Origin: an uncultured Clostridia bacterium | GTDB taxonomy: Bacteria; Bacillota; Clostridia; Monoglobales; Monoglobaceae | DNA: 6,660 nt | Direction of reading: 5' to 3' | NCBI GenBank assembly: GCA_945878965.1 | Contig: CAMCUJ010000082.1 | Location: forward strand, 1-6,660 | Shown: piece by piece, positions 1 through 5,561 of the stretch | Numbering within the stretch: the stretch's first letter is position 1 | How the letters are laid out: every line of letters starts with the position of its first letter | Position numbers and translations under genes: made by a program | The notes under the pieces: model-generated | Databases searched by the model: none | Seen by the model: the letters and a program-made list of their open reading frames with translations, nothing else | Told to the model about the DNA's origin: nothing

Positions 1-68
1 AAATTCAGCAGCATTGCTATTGCGACCGCAAGCAATAATGCTATTGGTTTTTTGAATTTTGTTGTCAT
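1..68 (-). CDS. N-terminal signal peptide of an exported protein (cut by window edge)
   Basis: Only the first 22 complete codons are visible, reading MTTKFKKPIALLLAVAIAML and then L-N. A short basic N-terminus (K4, K6, K7) followed by an unbroken hydrophobic stretch is the form of a Sec signal peptide or signal anchor, so the product is probably exported or membrane-attached. The ATG at 68-66 is preceded by a very strong Shine-Dalgarno sequence (GAGGAGGA, 82-75) at about 6 nt spacing, and a consensus promoter lies about 130 bp upstream. Together these make this a real gene start. The mature protein lies outside the window, so no function can be assigned. Confidence 0.7.
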   Translation of the reverse strand, partial: MTTKFKKPIALLLAVAIAMLLN

Positions 69-74
69 TAAAAT

Positions 75-82
75 TCCTCCTC
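75..82 (-). promoter_or_regulatory. Strong ribosome binding site that fixes the start of the exported-protein gene
   Basis: On the minus strand GAGGAGGA lies 6 nt before the ATG at 68. It is close to a perfect anti-16S match and is the main reason for accepting the truncated reading frame 1-68 as a gene. Confidence 0.75.
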
Positions 83-103
83 TACATTTAAATATATATA
101 TAA

Positions 104-130
104 ACGAATTTTTACATTGTAAAAATTCGT
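104..130 (-). repeat. Perfect 12-bp inverted repeat in the leader of the exported-protein gene
   Basis: ACGAATTTTTAC (104-115) and GTAAAAATTCGT (119-130) are perfect inverse complements around a 3-nt loop. The repeat lies between the predicted transcription start (about 195) and the Shine-Dalgarno sequence (75-82), so it would form an AT-rich hairpin in the 5' leader of the mRNA. It could equally be an operator read as DNA. There is no run of U directly after it, so an ordinary terminator is unlikely. The arms match perfectly by eye; the role is unknown. Confidence 0.6.
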
Positions 131-201
131 ATTGCAATGAAATTTAATATATGTAATTTTGTAAGTTAAATAAGTCGCCTATATTAAACTATACACAGTT
201 T

Positions 202-230
202 ATTATAAAATTTTATTTTATTCTTGTCAA
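202..230 (-). promoter_or_regulatory. Consensus sigma-A-type promoter for the exported-protein gene
   Basis: On the minus strand there is an exact -35 box TTGACA (230-225), a 17-bp spacer and an exact -10 box TATAAT (207-202). The predicted transcription start is near 195, giving a leader of roughly 125 nt that contains the perfect inverted repeat at 104-130. A full match to both boxes at ideal spacing predicts strong expression unless an operator intervenes. Confidence 0.8.
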
Positions 231-274
231 TAGACTTGGTTCGAAAAGACATTTAAGCGGGACAAGACGACATC

Positions 275-296
275 TAAGCATTGCGTAAGCATTGCG
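275..296. repeat. Tandem 11-bp direct repeat upstream of the promoter
   Basis: TAAGCATTGCG occurs twice back to back (275-285 and 286-296). A related word, GACATTTAAGC (248-258), recurs as GACATCTAAGC at 269-279, so the core TAAGC appears at 254, 275 and 286, about two turns and then one turn of the helix apart. The repeats sit about 45 bp upstream of the -35 box at 225-230. They could be binding sites for an activator or debris of a mobile repeat; the sequence does not decide. Confidence 0.45.
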
Positions 297-341
297 AATA
301 AACATTCACGCTCTAAAAAATATTAAAACCGTCATATGCGC

Positions 342-386
342 AGATGTCCCCCGCCTCTTAGACGGGGGTTCCATTTAATTTTTCGG
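342..386 (+). repeat. Left copy of a short structured repeat resembling an IS200/IS605-type end
   Basis: This 45-bp segment begins AGATGTCCCCCG and ends TTTTTCGG. It matches the reverse complement of 5778-5824 at about 40 of 47 aligned positions by eye. Its core is a perfect 6-bp GC hairpin (348-353/363-368) around a loop containing CTCTTAG, followed by GGTTCC. Subterminal GC hairpins with a short loop followed by a TTC-containing word are known from ends of IS200/IS605 elements and their TnpB guide-RNA scaffolds. The resemblance is by pattern only; no transposase gene is present. Confidence 0.5.
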
Positions 387-488
387 GAGCCGTCAAAGTT
401 GTCCTGTGCAACCGCTGTCGGCGTAGGCATGGTGACCGCCGTCACCAAGGGAGATTCTCTCCCTTGACCTCACTCTGCTTTACTTGCG

Positions 489-1211
489 TTAGGGAGTCCT
501 ATAAAATAAAGTACCTATAGCACGTTTGAGCCTTACATACAAAGCACTCAAAAGGAATGAACCTACATACACAAACACGAACTTTATAGCAAATCTTATA
601 ATTACAGATGAAATACCAAGCCGCGTAAGCTCCTGTTCAGCTGCAAAAATCAGCATACAGTGAATAAGATACACATAGAATGTCGAAGCCCCTAAAAGCT
701 TTACCAACGAGCTTTCGGACCATTTATTTACTGCTTTTCGGTTTACTAAAATTATAAACATTGATAAGAACATAAATATACAAAAGAATATTTTTAAAAC
801 CTCTGTAAATTCAAAATATGAAACCCCTAAAAACTCACTGTATGAACAGCTCATATATGCAAATCCAAATCCGATTGCAAGCAGATATATTCCGTATCTT
901 AACTGATTTAAAAGCTTAAGTGCCGATTTATAATTTTTTCCTACATAGCAGCCGAGTATAAAAAATACAAAATAGGTCAAAAAAATTCGGTCATTATATT
1001 GATATCCCATAAGACAGGCTTTTGATATTACAGTTACAAATACCGCAAATATAATTCCTATTCCGGCATGAATTTTATTTACATAAAGCTTAATAAGCGG
1101 AAACAGCAGATAAAACTGCATTATTATAAGTATAAAATAAAAATGTGCAACCAAATCACCTATTCCTATATACTTAAGCAAATCCACTATACTGAAATCA
1201 AAATACTTCAT
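489..1211 (-). CDS. C-terminal fragment (240 aa) of the interrupted acyltransferase
   Basis: The frame is open from 1301, but the first ATG after the stop is at 1211 and has no recognisable ribosome site before it, so independent translation is doubtful. The fragment is highly hydrophobic, with about six or seven membrane segments, among them FYFILIIMQFYLLFPLI and FYVYLIHCMLIF near the C-terminal third, typical of late helices in acyltransferase-3 proteins. It ends LFYRTP at a TAA (491-489). The GC-rich repeat sequence begins right at this end, so the last few residues and the stop may come from inserted repeat sequence instead of the original gene. Confidence 0.55.
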   Translation of the reverse strand: MKYFDFSIVDLLKYIGIGDLVAHFYFILIIMQFYLLFPLIKLYVNKIHAGIGIIFAVFVTVISKACLMGYQYNDRIFLTYFVFFILGCYVGKNYKSALKLLNQLRYGIYLLAIGFGFAYMSCSYSEFLGVSYFEFTEVLKIFFCIFMFLSMFIILVNRKAVNKWSESSLVKLLGASTFYVYLIHCMLIFAAEQELTRLGISSVIIRFAIKFVFVYVGSFLLSALYVRLKRAIGTLFYRTP

Positions 1212-1301
1212 ATAATATACAAAAAATAAATAATATGAACATACCCAGAAAATATACGGAAAATATATCTTGGTTATTCTGTGCGATATAAATTTAAAAT
1301 A

Positions 1302-1574
1302 TTATAAGGTTTTTAAATTATAAATCATCTTTAAACCGATTGAAAATATAATTCCCAACACCGCAAACGAAATAATCTTATTTACAAAAAAGAATACTGT
1401 GGAAATAGCACTTCCCTTTTCAAAACTGTCAAGCGGTTCGGAACACAAATGTATCATTATAACAAATATACATAATATTATTTCAAAAATTGCAATCTCG
1501 CCGAGGAATCTTTTTTTTATATTCTTTTTTGTTCTCCGAACCATTTTACTTTTCTTATTCTGTTTGGATTTCAT
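1302..1574 (-). CDS. N-terminal fragment (90 aa) of the interrupted acyltransferase
   Basis: This is the part that should be translated as it stands. Its ATG (1574-1572) directly follows the galE stop codon (1577-1575) with no bases between, so translation is probably coupled, and an AGAGG ribosome site lies inside the end of galE about 7 nt ahead. The fragment has a strongly basic N-terminus (about residues 2-22, many K and R) and two hydrophobic segments (about 27-43 and 58-82), then ends NLKTL at the TAA. On its own it lacks most of the membrane fold of the acyltransferase-3 family and would not be expected to be active. Confidence 0.6.
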   Translation of the reverse strand: MKSKQNKKSKMVRRTKKNIKKRFLGEIAIFEIILCIFVIMIHLCSEPLDSFEKGSAISTVFFFVNKIISFAVLGIIFSIGLKMIYNLKTL

Positions 1575-2585
1575 TTAATTTCCTCTGCCCCATTTTTTAT
1601 ATCTGTTAAATTCCGTTTCACACATCAGCTTTAAACTGCATTTCGGCTCAAATCCCAACTCATTTTTCGCCCTTGTAATGTCAGCACAGCTTATTTCCGC
1701 CTCAACAGCCTTTGGAGAAACAATTCTGTATGGAATTTTCTTTCCCGAAATTTTTTCAAACTCATTTATAAGCTCAATAACCGAATGTCCGACTCCGCAG
1801 CCGATATTATATTTATAAATTCCGCTTTTATTAAATTTCCGCTCAATAACATTTATATGAGCCTTAGCCACATCGCTTACATGAATATAATCCCGTACAC
1901 CCGAGCTATCCTTTGTGCTTTTGTATCCGCCGTAAACCAAAAGCTCAGCTCTTTTGCCCGAAATAACATTTATAATATGCGGAATAATATTAGGTGCTGT
2001 ATTATTTATATTTTCGCCAAGTAATCCGCTTTCATCCGCTCCGATAGGATTAAAGTATCTCAGCACCGTTACCGAAAAGCGTTTATCACTTCTTACCAAA
2101 TCGTTAAGAATCATTTCCTGCATTATTTTAACCGTTGCATAATCAGAATTACCGTCAAGCGGAAAAGCTTCAGTCACAGGACTTTCCTTTGTCACTCCGT
2201 AAACTGCGGCAGATGATGCAAATATGAGGTTAAAAACCTCATATTCACTCATCACCTTAATAAGTCCTAAAATTCCGCTTACATTATCAATATAATAATC
2301 AAAATCCAAGCTGTTTGATACCGTACGGTATTTCTTTTTCATAGCAAGGTGTATAACGCCGCCTATTCTTTCATTTTTAAAAATCTCAGCTAAGGCCGAA
2401 TAATCATTTACATCACAATTATAAAGCTTTATACGGCTGCCGCTAATATTATTGATTGCATCAATTGAGCTTGTATCCGAATTCATACAGTTATCAAGAG
2501 CAATTACCTCATATCCGCCTTTAATAAGCTCAAGACAGATATGACTGCCTATATAACCACAGCCTCCGGTAACCAGAATTTTCAA
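1575..2585 (-). CDS. galE: UDP-glucose 4-epimerase (GalE-like), extended SDR family
   Basis: This 336-aa protein is the usual length for GalE, the cytoplasmic NAD-dependent enzyme that interconverts UDP-glucose and UDP-galactose for sugar use and polysaccharide synthesis. It has the Rossmann motif GGCGYIGSH (7-15), acidic D31 at the end of strand 2, D58 in the CDV motif, SSAAVYG with Ser125 (124-130), the catalytic pair Tyr149 and Lys153 (YATVK), RYFNPIGA (176-183) and SGVRDYIHV (228-236). The start is TTG (2585-2583): an in-frame TGA at 2591-2589 rules out any start further upstream, and a G-rich site (GGGGGCGTGAG) precedes it. The canonical RRPGD nucleotide-contact loop near residue 291 reads SPKAVEAE here, so substrate may differ from plain UDP-glucose. 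It follows hydG by 57 bp and abuts the acyltransferase, so the three may be co-transcribed. Confidence 0.88.
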   Translation of the reverse strand: MKILVTGGCGYIGSHICLELIKGGYEVIALDNCMNSDTSSIDAINNISGSRIKLYNCDVNDYSALAEIFKNERIGGVIHLAMKKKYRTVSNSLDFDYYIDNVSGILGLIKVMSEYEVFNLIFASSAAVYGVTKESPVTEAFPLDGNSDYATVKIMQEMILNDLVRSDKRFSVTVLRYFNPIGADESGLLGENINNTAPNIIPHIINVISGKRAELLVYGGYKSTKDSSGVRDYIHVSDVAKAHINVIERKFNKSGIYKYNIGCGVGHSVIELINEFEKISGKKIPYRIVSPKAVEAEISCADITRAKNELGFEPKCSLKLMCETEFNRYKKWGRGN

Positions 2586-2598
2586 TACTCACGCCCCC
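2583..2598 (-). promoter_or_regulatory. TTG start codon and G-rich ribosome site of galE
   Basis: The TTG at 2585-2583 gives the GalE N-terminus MKILVTGG. The upstream sequence GGGGGCGTGAG lies about 4-12 nt before it, and a TGA in the same frame two codons earlier excludes a longer protein. A weak start and non-ideal ribosome site suggest modest translation compared with hydF and hydG. Confidence 0.6.
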
Positions 2599-2642
2599 AA
2601 ACCGCAAAAATAATATTAGCCGGCATCATATGCCTTTACAGC

Positions 2643-4061
2643 TTAAACTCTGAAATCACGCTGTCCGTTTTCAATGTTCTTAAGATTATCAATAACTAAT
2701 TTTCTAACCTTTTCATTCGGAATATTGTTAATTTCCTTTTCAATAACCTTAATACCCTTCTCCTTGGTTTCACTTGAAGCATAATCCTCCAAATATTCCT
2801 TAAGAGTCATAAGAGCATTAGGCTGACAGCAGTTAGCAATCTGACCCGACTTCACAAGTGACATAAATCGATCTCCCGTTCTTCCTTCTCGATAGCAAGC
2901 CGTACAAAAGCTTGGAATGAAGCCAAGAGAAAGCAGCCAGTTCACAACCTCATCAAGAGTTCTTCTGTCACTTGTTTCAAACTGAGCGGAATTATCGTCT
3001 TCATCTTCCTCCTCAACATAACCGCCGACGCTTGTTCTTGAACCTCCGCTTATCTGCGAAACTCCAAGCTCAAGAACCTTTTCTCTTGTCTTCTGACTTT
3101 CTCTTGTAGAAACTATAATTCCCGTATATGGAACTGCAATTCTTAGAACAGCTACAATTCTCTGAAATATCTCATCAGAAATAGCATTCTCAAATTCCTC
3201 CGGATTTATATCATCAGCCGGACGAATGCGGGGAACACTTATAGTATGAGGTCCTACTCCCTTTGCCGCCTCCAAATGCTCGGCATGCATTAAAAGTCCT
3301 ATAAAATCGTATCTGTAAAGATTAAGTCCGAATAGTACGCCAATACCTACATCGTCAATTCCACCGTCCATTGCTCTGTCCATAGCCTCTGTATGATACG
3401 CATAATCGTGTTTTGGACCTGTCGGGTGAAGCTCTTCGTAGCTCTTTTTATTATATGTTTCCTGGAACAATATATATGTACCGATTCCGGCATCCTTAAG
3501 CTTTCTGTAGTTCTCTACGGTTGTTGCGGCAATATTAACATTTACACGGCGTATAGCACCGTTTTTATGCTTAATTCCGTATATAGTCTTAATACTCTCA
3601 AGAATATATTCAATCGGGTTATTTACAGGGTCCTCGCCTGTTTCAAGAGCCAGACGCTTATGTCCCAAATCCTGAAGTGCAATTACCTCCTGCTTTATTT
3701 CTTCCTGAGTAAGCTTCTTTCGTTTTATATGCTTATTTTTGTAATGATACGGACAGTAGGTACAGCCGTTTACACAATAATTCGATAAATAAAGAGGTGC
3801 AAACATTACTATTCTGTTACCGTAAAATTTGTTTTTTATCTCTTTTGCAAGTGCAAATATCTCTTGTTCCTTATCTTTAATATCACACTCAAGAAGAACT
3901 GCAGCTTCTCTATGTGAAAGTCCCTTAAGCTCACGAGCCTTGTTTAAAATTTCATCAATAAGTTCGGCATTGCTTTTATTAGCCTTTGCATATTCAATGG
4001 TGTCTAAAATTTCTTCATCGCTGATGAATTCTTCAGCCTTTAATGATTTCTTATCATACAT
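2643..4061 (-). CDS. hydG: [FeFe]-hydrogenase maturase HydG, radical-SAM tyrosine lyase
   Basis: HydG cleaves tyrosine to p-cresol and dehydroglycine, from which it makes the CO and cyanide ligands of the hydrogenase H-cluster on an iron-cysteine synthon. The 472-aa length is normal. The radical-SAM cluster motif CX3CX2C is at Cys96, Cys100 and Cys103 (CVNGCTYC). The C-terminal auxiliary-cluster motif CX2CX22C is at Cys386, Cys389 and Cys412, both as in the family. Other family segments are ETGEDP (140-145), HPTGP (212-216), GIGVLFGL (239-246), PRIRPA (277-282) and SQISGGSRT (335-343). It has its own promoter (4171-4199). The only Shine-Dalgarno-like site (AAAGG) is 13 nt from the ATG, longer than usual, but no better in-frame start exists. 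hydF lies upstream; hydE is not in the window. Confidence 0.97.
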   Translation of the reverse strand: MYDKKSLKAEEFISDEEILDTIEYAKANKSNAELIDEILNKARELKGLSHREAAVLLECDIKDKEQEIFALAKEIKNKFYGNRIVMFAPLYLSNYCVNGCTYCPYHYKNKHIKRKKLTQEEIKQEVIALQDLGHKRLALETGEDPVNNPIEYILESIKTIYGIKHKNGAIRRVNVNIAATTVENYRKLKDAGIGTYILFQETYNKKSYEELHPTGPKHDYAYHTEAMDRAMDGGIDDVGIGVLFGLNLYRYDFIGLLMHAEHLEAAKGVGPHTISVPRIRPADDINPEEFENAISDEIFQRIVAVLRIAVPYTGIIVSTRESQKTREKVLELGVSQISGGSRTSVGGYVEEEDEDDNSAQFETSDRRTLDEVVNWLLSLGFIPSFCTACYREGRTGDRFMSLVKSGQIANCCQPNALMTLKEYLEDYASSETKEKGIKVIEKEINNIPNEKVRKLVIDNLKNIENGQRDFRV

Positions 4062-4170
4062 TTTATCGTCATTACCTTTCCGTCCCTTTTAATTAATTAT
4101 TAAGTTTTAAGCTTGGCATTACCCTTTATTTATCTGTCGGGAACAAAACATATAAATAACATATATCTAT

Positions 4171-4199
4171 ATTTTAATTCTTTAAAGCCGATTTGTCAA
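4171..4199 (-). promoter_or_regulatory. Promoter in front of hydG
   Basis: On the minus strand an exact -35 box TTGACA (4199-4194), a 17-bp spacer and the -10 box TAAAAT (4176-4171, one mismatch to consensus) predict a transcription start near 4164 and a leader of about 100 nt. It would serve hydG and probably galE and the acyltransferase behind it. The perfect palindrome at 4208-4224 ends 8 bp upstream of the -35 box, well placed for an activator or for interference with polymerase. Confidence 0.75.
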
Positions 4200-4207
4200 A
4201 TTCAATA

Positions 4208-4224
4208 TTATCACCTCGTGATAA
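4208..4224. promoter_or_regulatory. Perfect palindrome TTATCAC-CTC-GTGATAA next to the hydG promoter
   Basis: Two 7-bp arms (4208-4214 and 4218-4224) are exact inverse complements around CTC. The site lies between the hydF stop codon (4236-4234) and the hydG -35 box. It is too short and lacks a U-run for an ordinary terminator, so a dimeric repressor or activator site is the better reading. The TATCAC/GTGATA arms resemble operators of helix-turn-helix repressors, but no specific regulator can be named. Confidence 0.5.
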
Positions 4225-4233
4225 ATCAAAACA

Positions 4234-5406
4234 TTACTTTCCGAAAATCTCGCTTGCTCTGTCTAAAATTCCATTCAGATACGCAAGAATAATTCCGTAA
4301 TTTGTAACGCTTAATGAATTTTCTTTCATTATTTTAAGACGGCTGTTTATCTCTTTTTTATTAATCATACAGCCGCCGCATTGAATTGCAAGCGAATAAC
4401 GGCTCAAATCCTTTGGAAAATCATAAGCCGTATAATATTCAAAATTCAGCTTAATACCAAGCTTTTTCTGCAAGCCTGCCGGAATTTTAATTCTTCCTAT
4501 ATCCTCATGAGTGGTATTATGCGTACAGCCCTCAAGAACTAAAACAGTATCGTTATCCTTTAAATTGCGAACAGCCGAAATTCCGTCAAGAAGCTGATTA
4601 AAATTGCCCTTTTGACGTGCTAAAAGCATAGAAAACGAGGTGAGCGGAATTTCTCTTGGAACAATTTCAGAAACTAACTTAAACGCCTGCGAATCGGTTA
4701 CAACAAGATCCACCTTCTTTAAATCATCAAGTGCCTCCTTAAGTGTTGTTTCCTTGGTAACATACGCCTTTATATCATGGTCTAAGCAATCCCTTAAAAC
4801 CTGAACCTGTGGGAGTATAATTCTGCCCTTCGGTGCGGCACTGTCAATAGGAATTACAAGAACTACACTTCCGTTTTTTTCTACCAAGTCACCTATAAGG
4901 GTTTCGCTTTCCTCATTCAGCTTTTCAAGCTCCTCAATCATTTTAAGCTTAAGTTTTTCCAAATTTTCAGCATCTGCATTATATAAAAATACAGCATTTG
5001 GTTCAGTCTTTTTCTTGTCAATAATCACACTTTCCGATGCAGTATCACATTTTGTATATACCGGAATAAAAGGTATATTGTTATCCAATATAATAATTTC
5101 TTCATCAGAGTTTATATCTTTTGTATATATAATAAGGTCGGTTCGCTTTAGAATGTCTTTAGTTTTTTCTATACGTTTTGCACCAAGCTCCGTATCGTCT
5201 GAAAGACCAGCGGTATCAATAACCGCAACAGGTCCGTAAGGTATAAGCTCCATACTTTTTGTAACCGGATCAGTAGTAGTTCCCTTAACATTTGAAACTA
5301 TAGCTACATCTTGACCTATAAGTGCATTAAAAAGTGTGGATTTTCCGGAATTTACATTTCCGAATATTGCAATATGCTTTCTTAAAGACAACGGTGTTTT
5401 CTCCAC
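4234..5406 (-). CDS. hydF: [FeFe]-hydrogenase H-cluster maturation GTPase HydF
   Basis: HydF is the GTPase scaffold on which the diiron subcluster is assembled and from which it is passed to apo-hydrogenase in the cytoplasm. This 390-aa protein is close to the usual 400. The N-terminal GTPase domain (about 10-170) has the P-loop GNVNSGKST (16-24), switch threonines T43-T45, the G3 motif DTAG (64-67) and G4-type TKCD (118-121). A dimerisation domain follows (about 180-265). The C-terminal cluster domain has Cys294-x-His296, then Cys343 and Cys346 (CGGC). The family motif CxHx(46-53)HCxxC normally has His before the last pair; here it is Gln342. The start is GTG (5406-5404), 8 nt after a strong AAAGGAGG site; the ATG nearer that site is out of frame. 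It has its own promoter and precedes hydG. Confidence 0.96.
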   Translation of the reverse strand: MEKTPLSLRKHIAIFGNVNSGKSTLFNALIGQDVAIVSNVKGTTTDPVTKSMELIPYGPVAVIDTAGLSDDTELGAKRIEKTKDILKRTDLIIYTKDINSDEEIIILDNNIPFIPVYTKCDTASESVIIDKKKTEPNAVFLYNADAENLEKLKLKMIEELEKLNEESETLIGDLVEKNGSVVLVIPIDSAAPKGRIILPQVQVLRDCLDHDIKAYVTKETTLKEALDDLKKVDLVVTDSQAFKLVSEIVPREIPLTSFSMLLARQKGNFNQLLDGISAVRNLKDNDTVLVLEGCTHNTTHEDIGRIKIPAGLQKKLGIKLNFEYYTAYDFPKDLSRYSLAIQCGGCMINKKEINSRLKIMKENSLSVTNYGIILAYLNGILDRASEIFGK

Positions 5407-5414
5407 AAAACCAT

Positions 5415-5422
5415 CCTCCTTT
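5415..5422 (-). promoter_or_regulatory. Ribosome binding site that selects the GTG start of hydF
   Basis: AAAGGAGG lies 8 nt before the GTG at 5406 on the minus strand. An ATG overlapping the end of this site (GGAGGATGG) is in another frame, so the GTG is the start that both the spacing and the HydF reading frame support. Confidence 0.7.
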
Positions 5423-5494
5423 ACTCAAACGCAGAATATATTATTACATAACTCTACATATCATTACATCTGATTTTAAAATTCGTATACTATT

Positions 5495-5523
5495 ATTTTA
5501 TACCTCTTGTATTAACTTGTCAA
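5495..5523 (-). promoter_or_regulatory. Promoter in front of hydF
   Basis: On the minus strand an exact -35 box TTGACA (5523-5518) is followed at 17 bp by TAAAAT (5500-5495); TATAAA one base earlier is an alternative -10. The predicted start is near 5488, about 80 nt before the hydF GTG. The box and spacing pattern (TTGACA-17-TAAAAT) is the same as for hydG, so the two maturase genes may be expressed alike although they are separate promoters. Confidence 0.7.
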
Positions 5524-5561
5524 TAGATATAATTGAATTAAAAAAATTTCACAAAGCTTAA

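Larger units (their letters stand above)
231..488. other. Gene-free stretch with a tandem repeat and a chain of hairpins
   Basis: No credible gene is seen. The AT-rich half next to the promoter holds the tandem repeat. The half nearest the acyltransferase (342-488) is clearly more GC-rich than the flanks and carries consecutive stem-loops: CCCCCG/CGGGGG (348-353/363-368), GGTGAC/GTCACC (431-436/441-446) and CAAGGGAGA/TCTCCCTTG (446-454/458-466). The last two are almost stacked end to end. None is followed by a U-run on the minus strand, so they do not look like a standard terminator for the acyltransferase transcript. The stretch reads best as a fragment of a structured mobile repeat or an unrecognised structured RNA. 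Confidence 0.5.
489..1574 (-). pseudogene. Acyltransferase-3 family membrane O-acyltransferase, interrupted by one in-frame stop
   Basis: Read through a single TAA at 1304-1302, this frame encodes 361 positions, a normal length for membrane acyltransferases of the acyltransferase-3 (OafA/WecH-like) family, which move acyl groups such as acetyl onto surface polysaccharides. Codons 1-90 give the first membrane segments with the family-type histidine (His42 in CIFVIMIH). Codons 92-121 give HRITKIYFPYIFW, which matches the conserved loop R-x-x-K-I-x-x-P-Y-x-x-W. Codons 122-361 contain the later membrane helices, including FYFILIIMQFYLLFPL. Both halves are in the same frame (1574 minus 1211 is 363), so this is a nonsense mutation and not a frameshift. 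It abuts galE, which fits a polysaccharide-decoration role. Substrate unknown. Confidence 0.8.

Noticed and set aside
122..132. 11-bp word AAAATTCGTAT shared by the leader at 122-132 and the hydF start region at 5478-5488
   Set aside because: It is AT-rich and its position relative to the two promoters differs, so chance is a sufficient explanation.
431..466. Hairpins after the acyltransferase as a rho-independent terminator
   Set aside because: The stems are good, but there is no U-run after them on the minus strand.
1302..1304. Stop-codon recoding or reassignment in the acyltransferase
   Set aside because: The other complete genes here end in TAA, so TAA is not reassigned, and no recoding structure was apparent around the stop. 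A plain nonsense mutation is simpler.
1785..2142. Two overlapping plus-strand frames opposite galE
   Set aside because: They are shadows of the GalE reading frame with no independent support.
3393..3788. 131-codon plus-strand frame opposite hydG
   Set aside because: It is the antisense of a strongly conserved coding region, has no recognisable domain and no promoter or ribosome site of its own.
3829..4092. Plus-strand frame rich in Ser and Leu opposite the hydG start
   Set aside because: The composition is what the complement of this AT-rich gene gives; there is no start signal and it overlaps the hydG leader.
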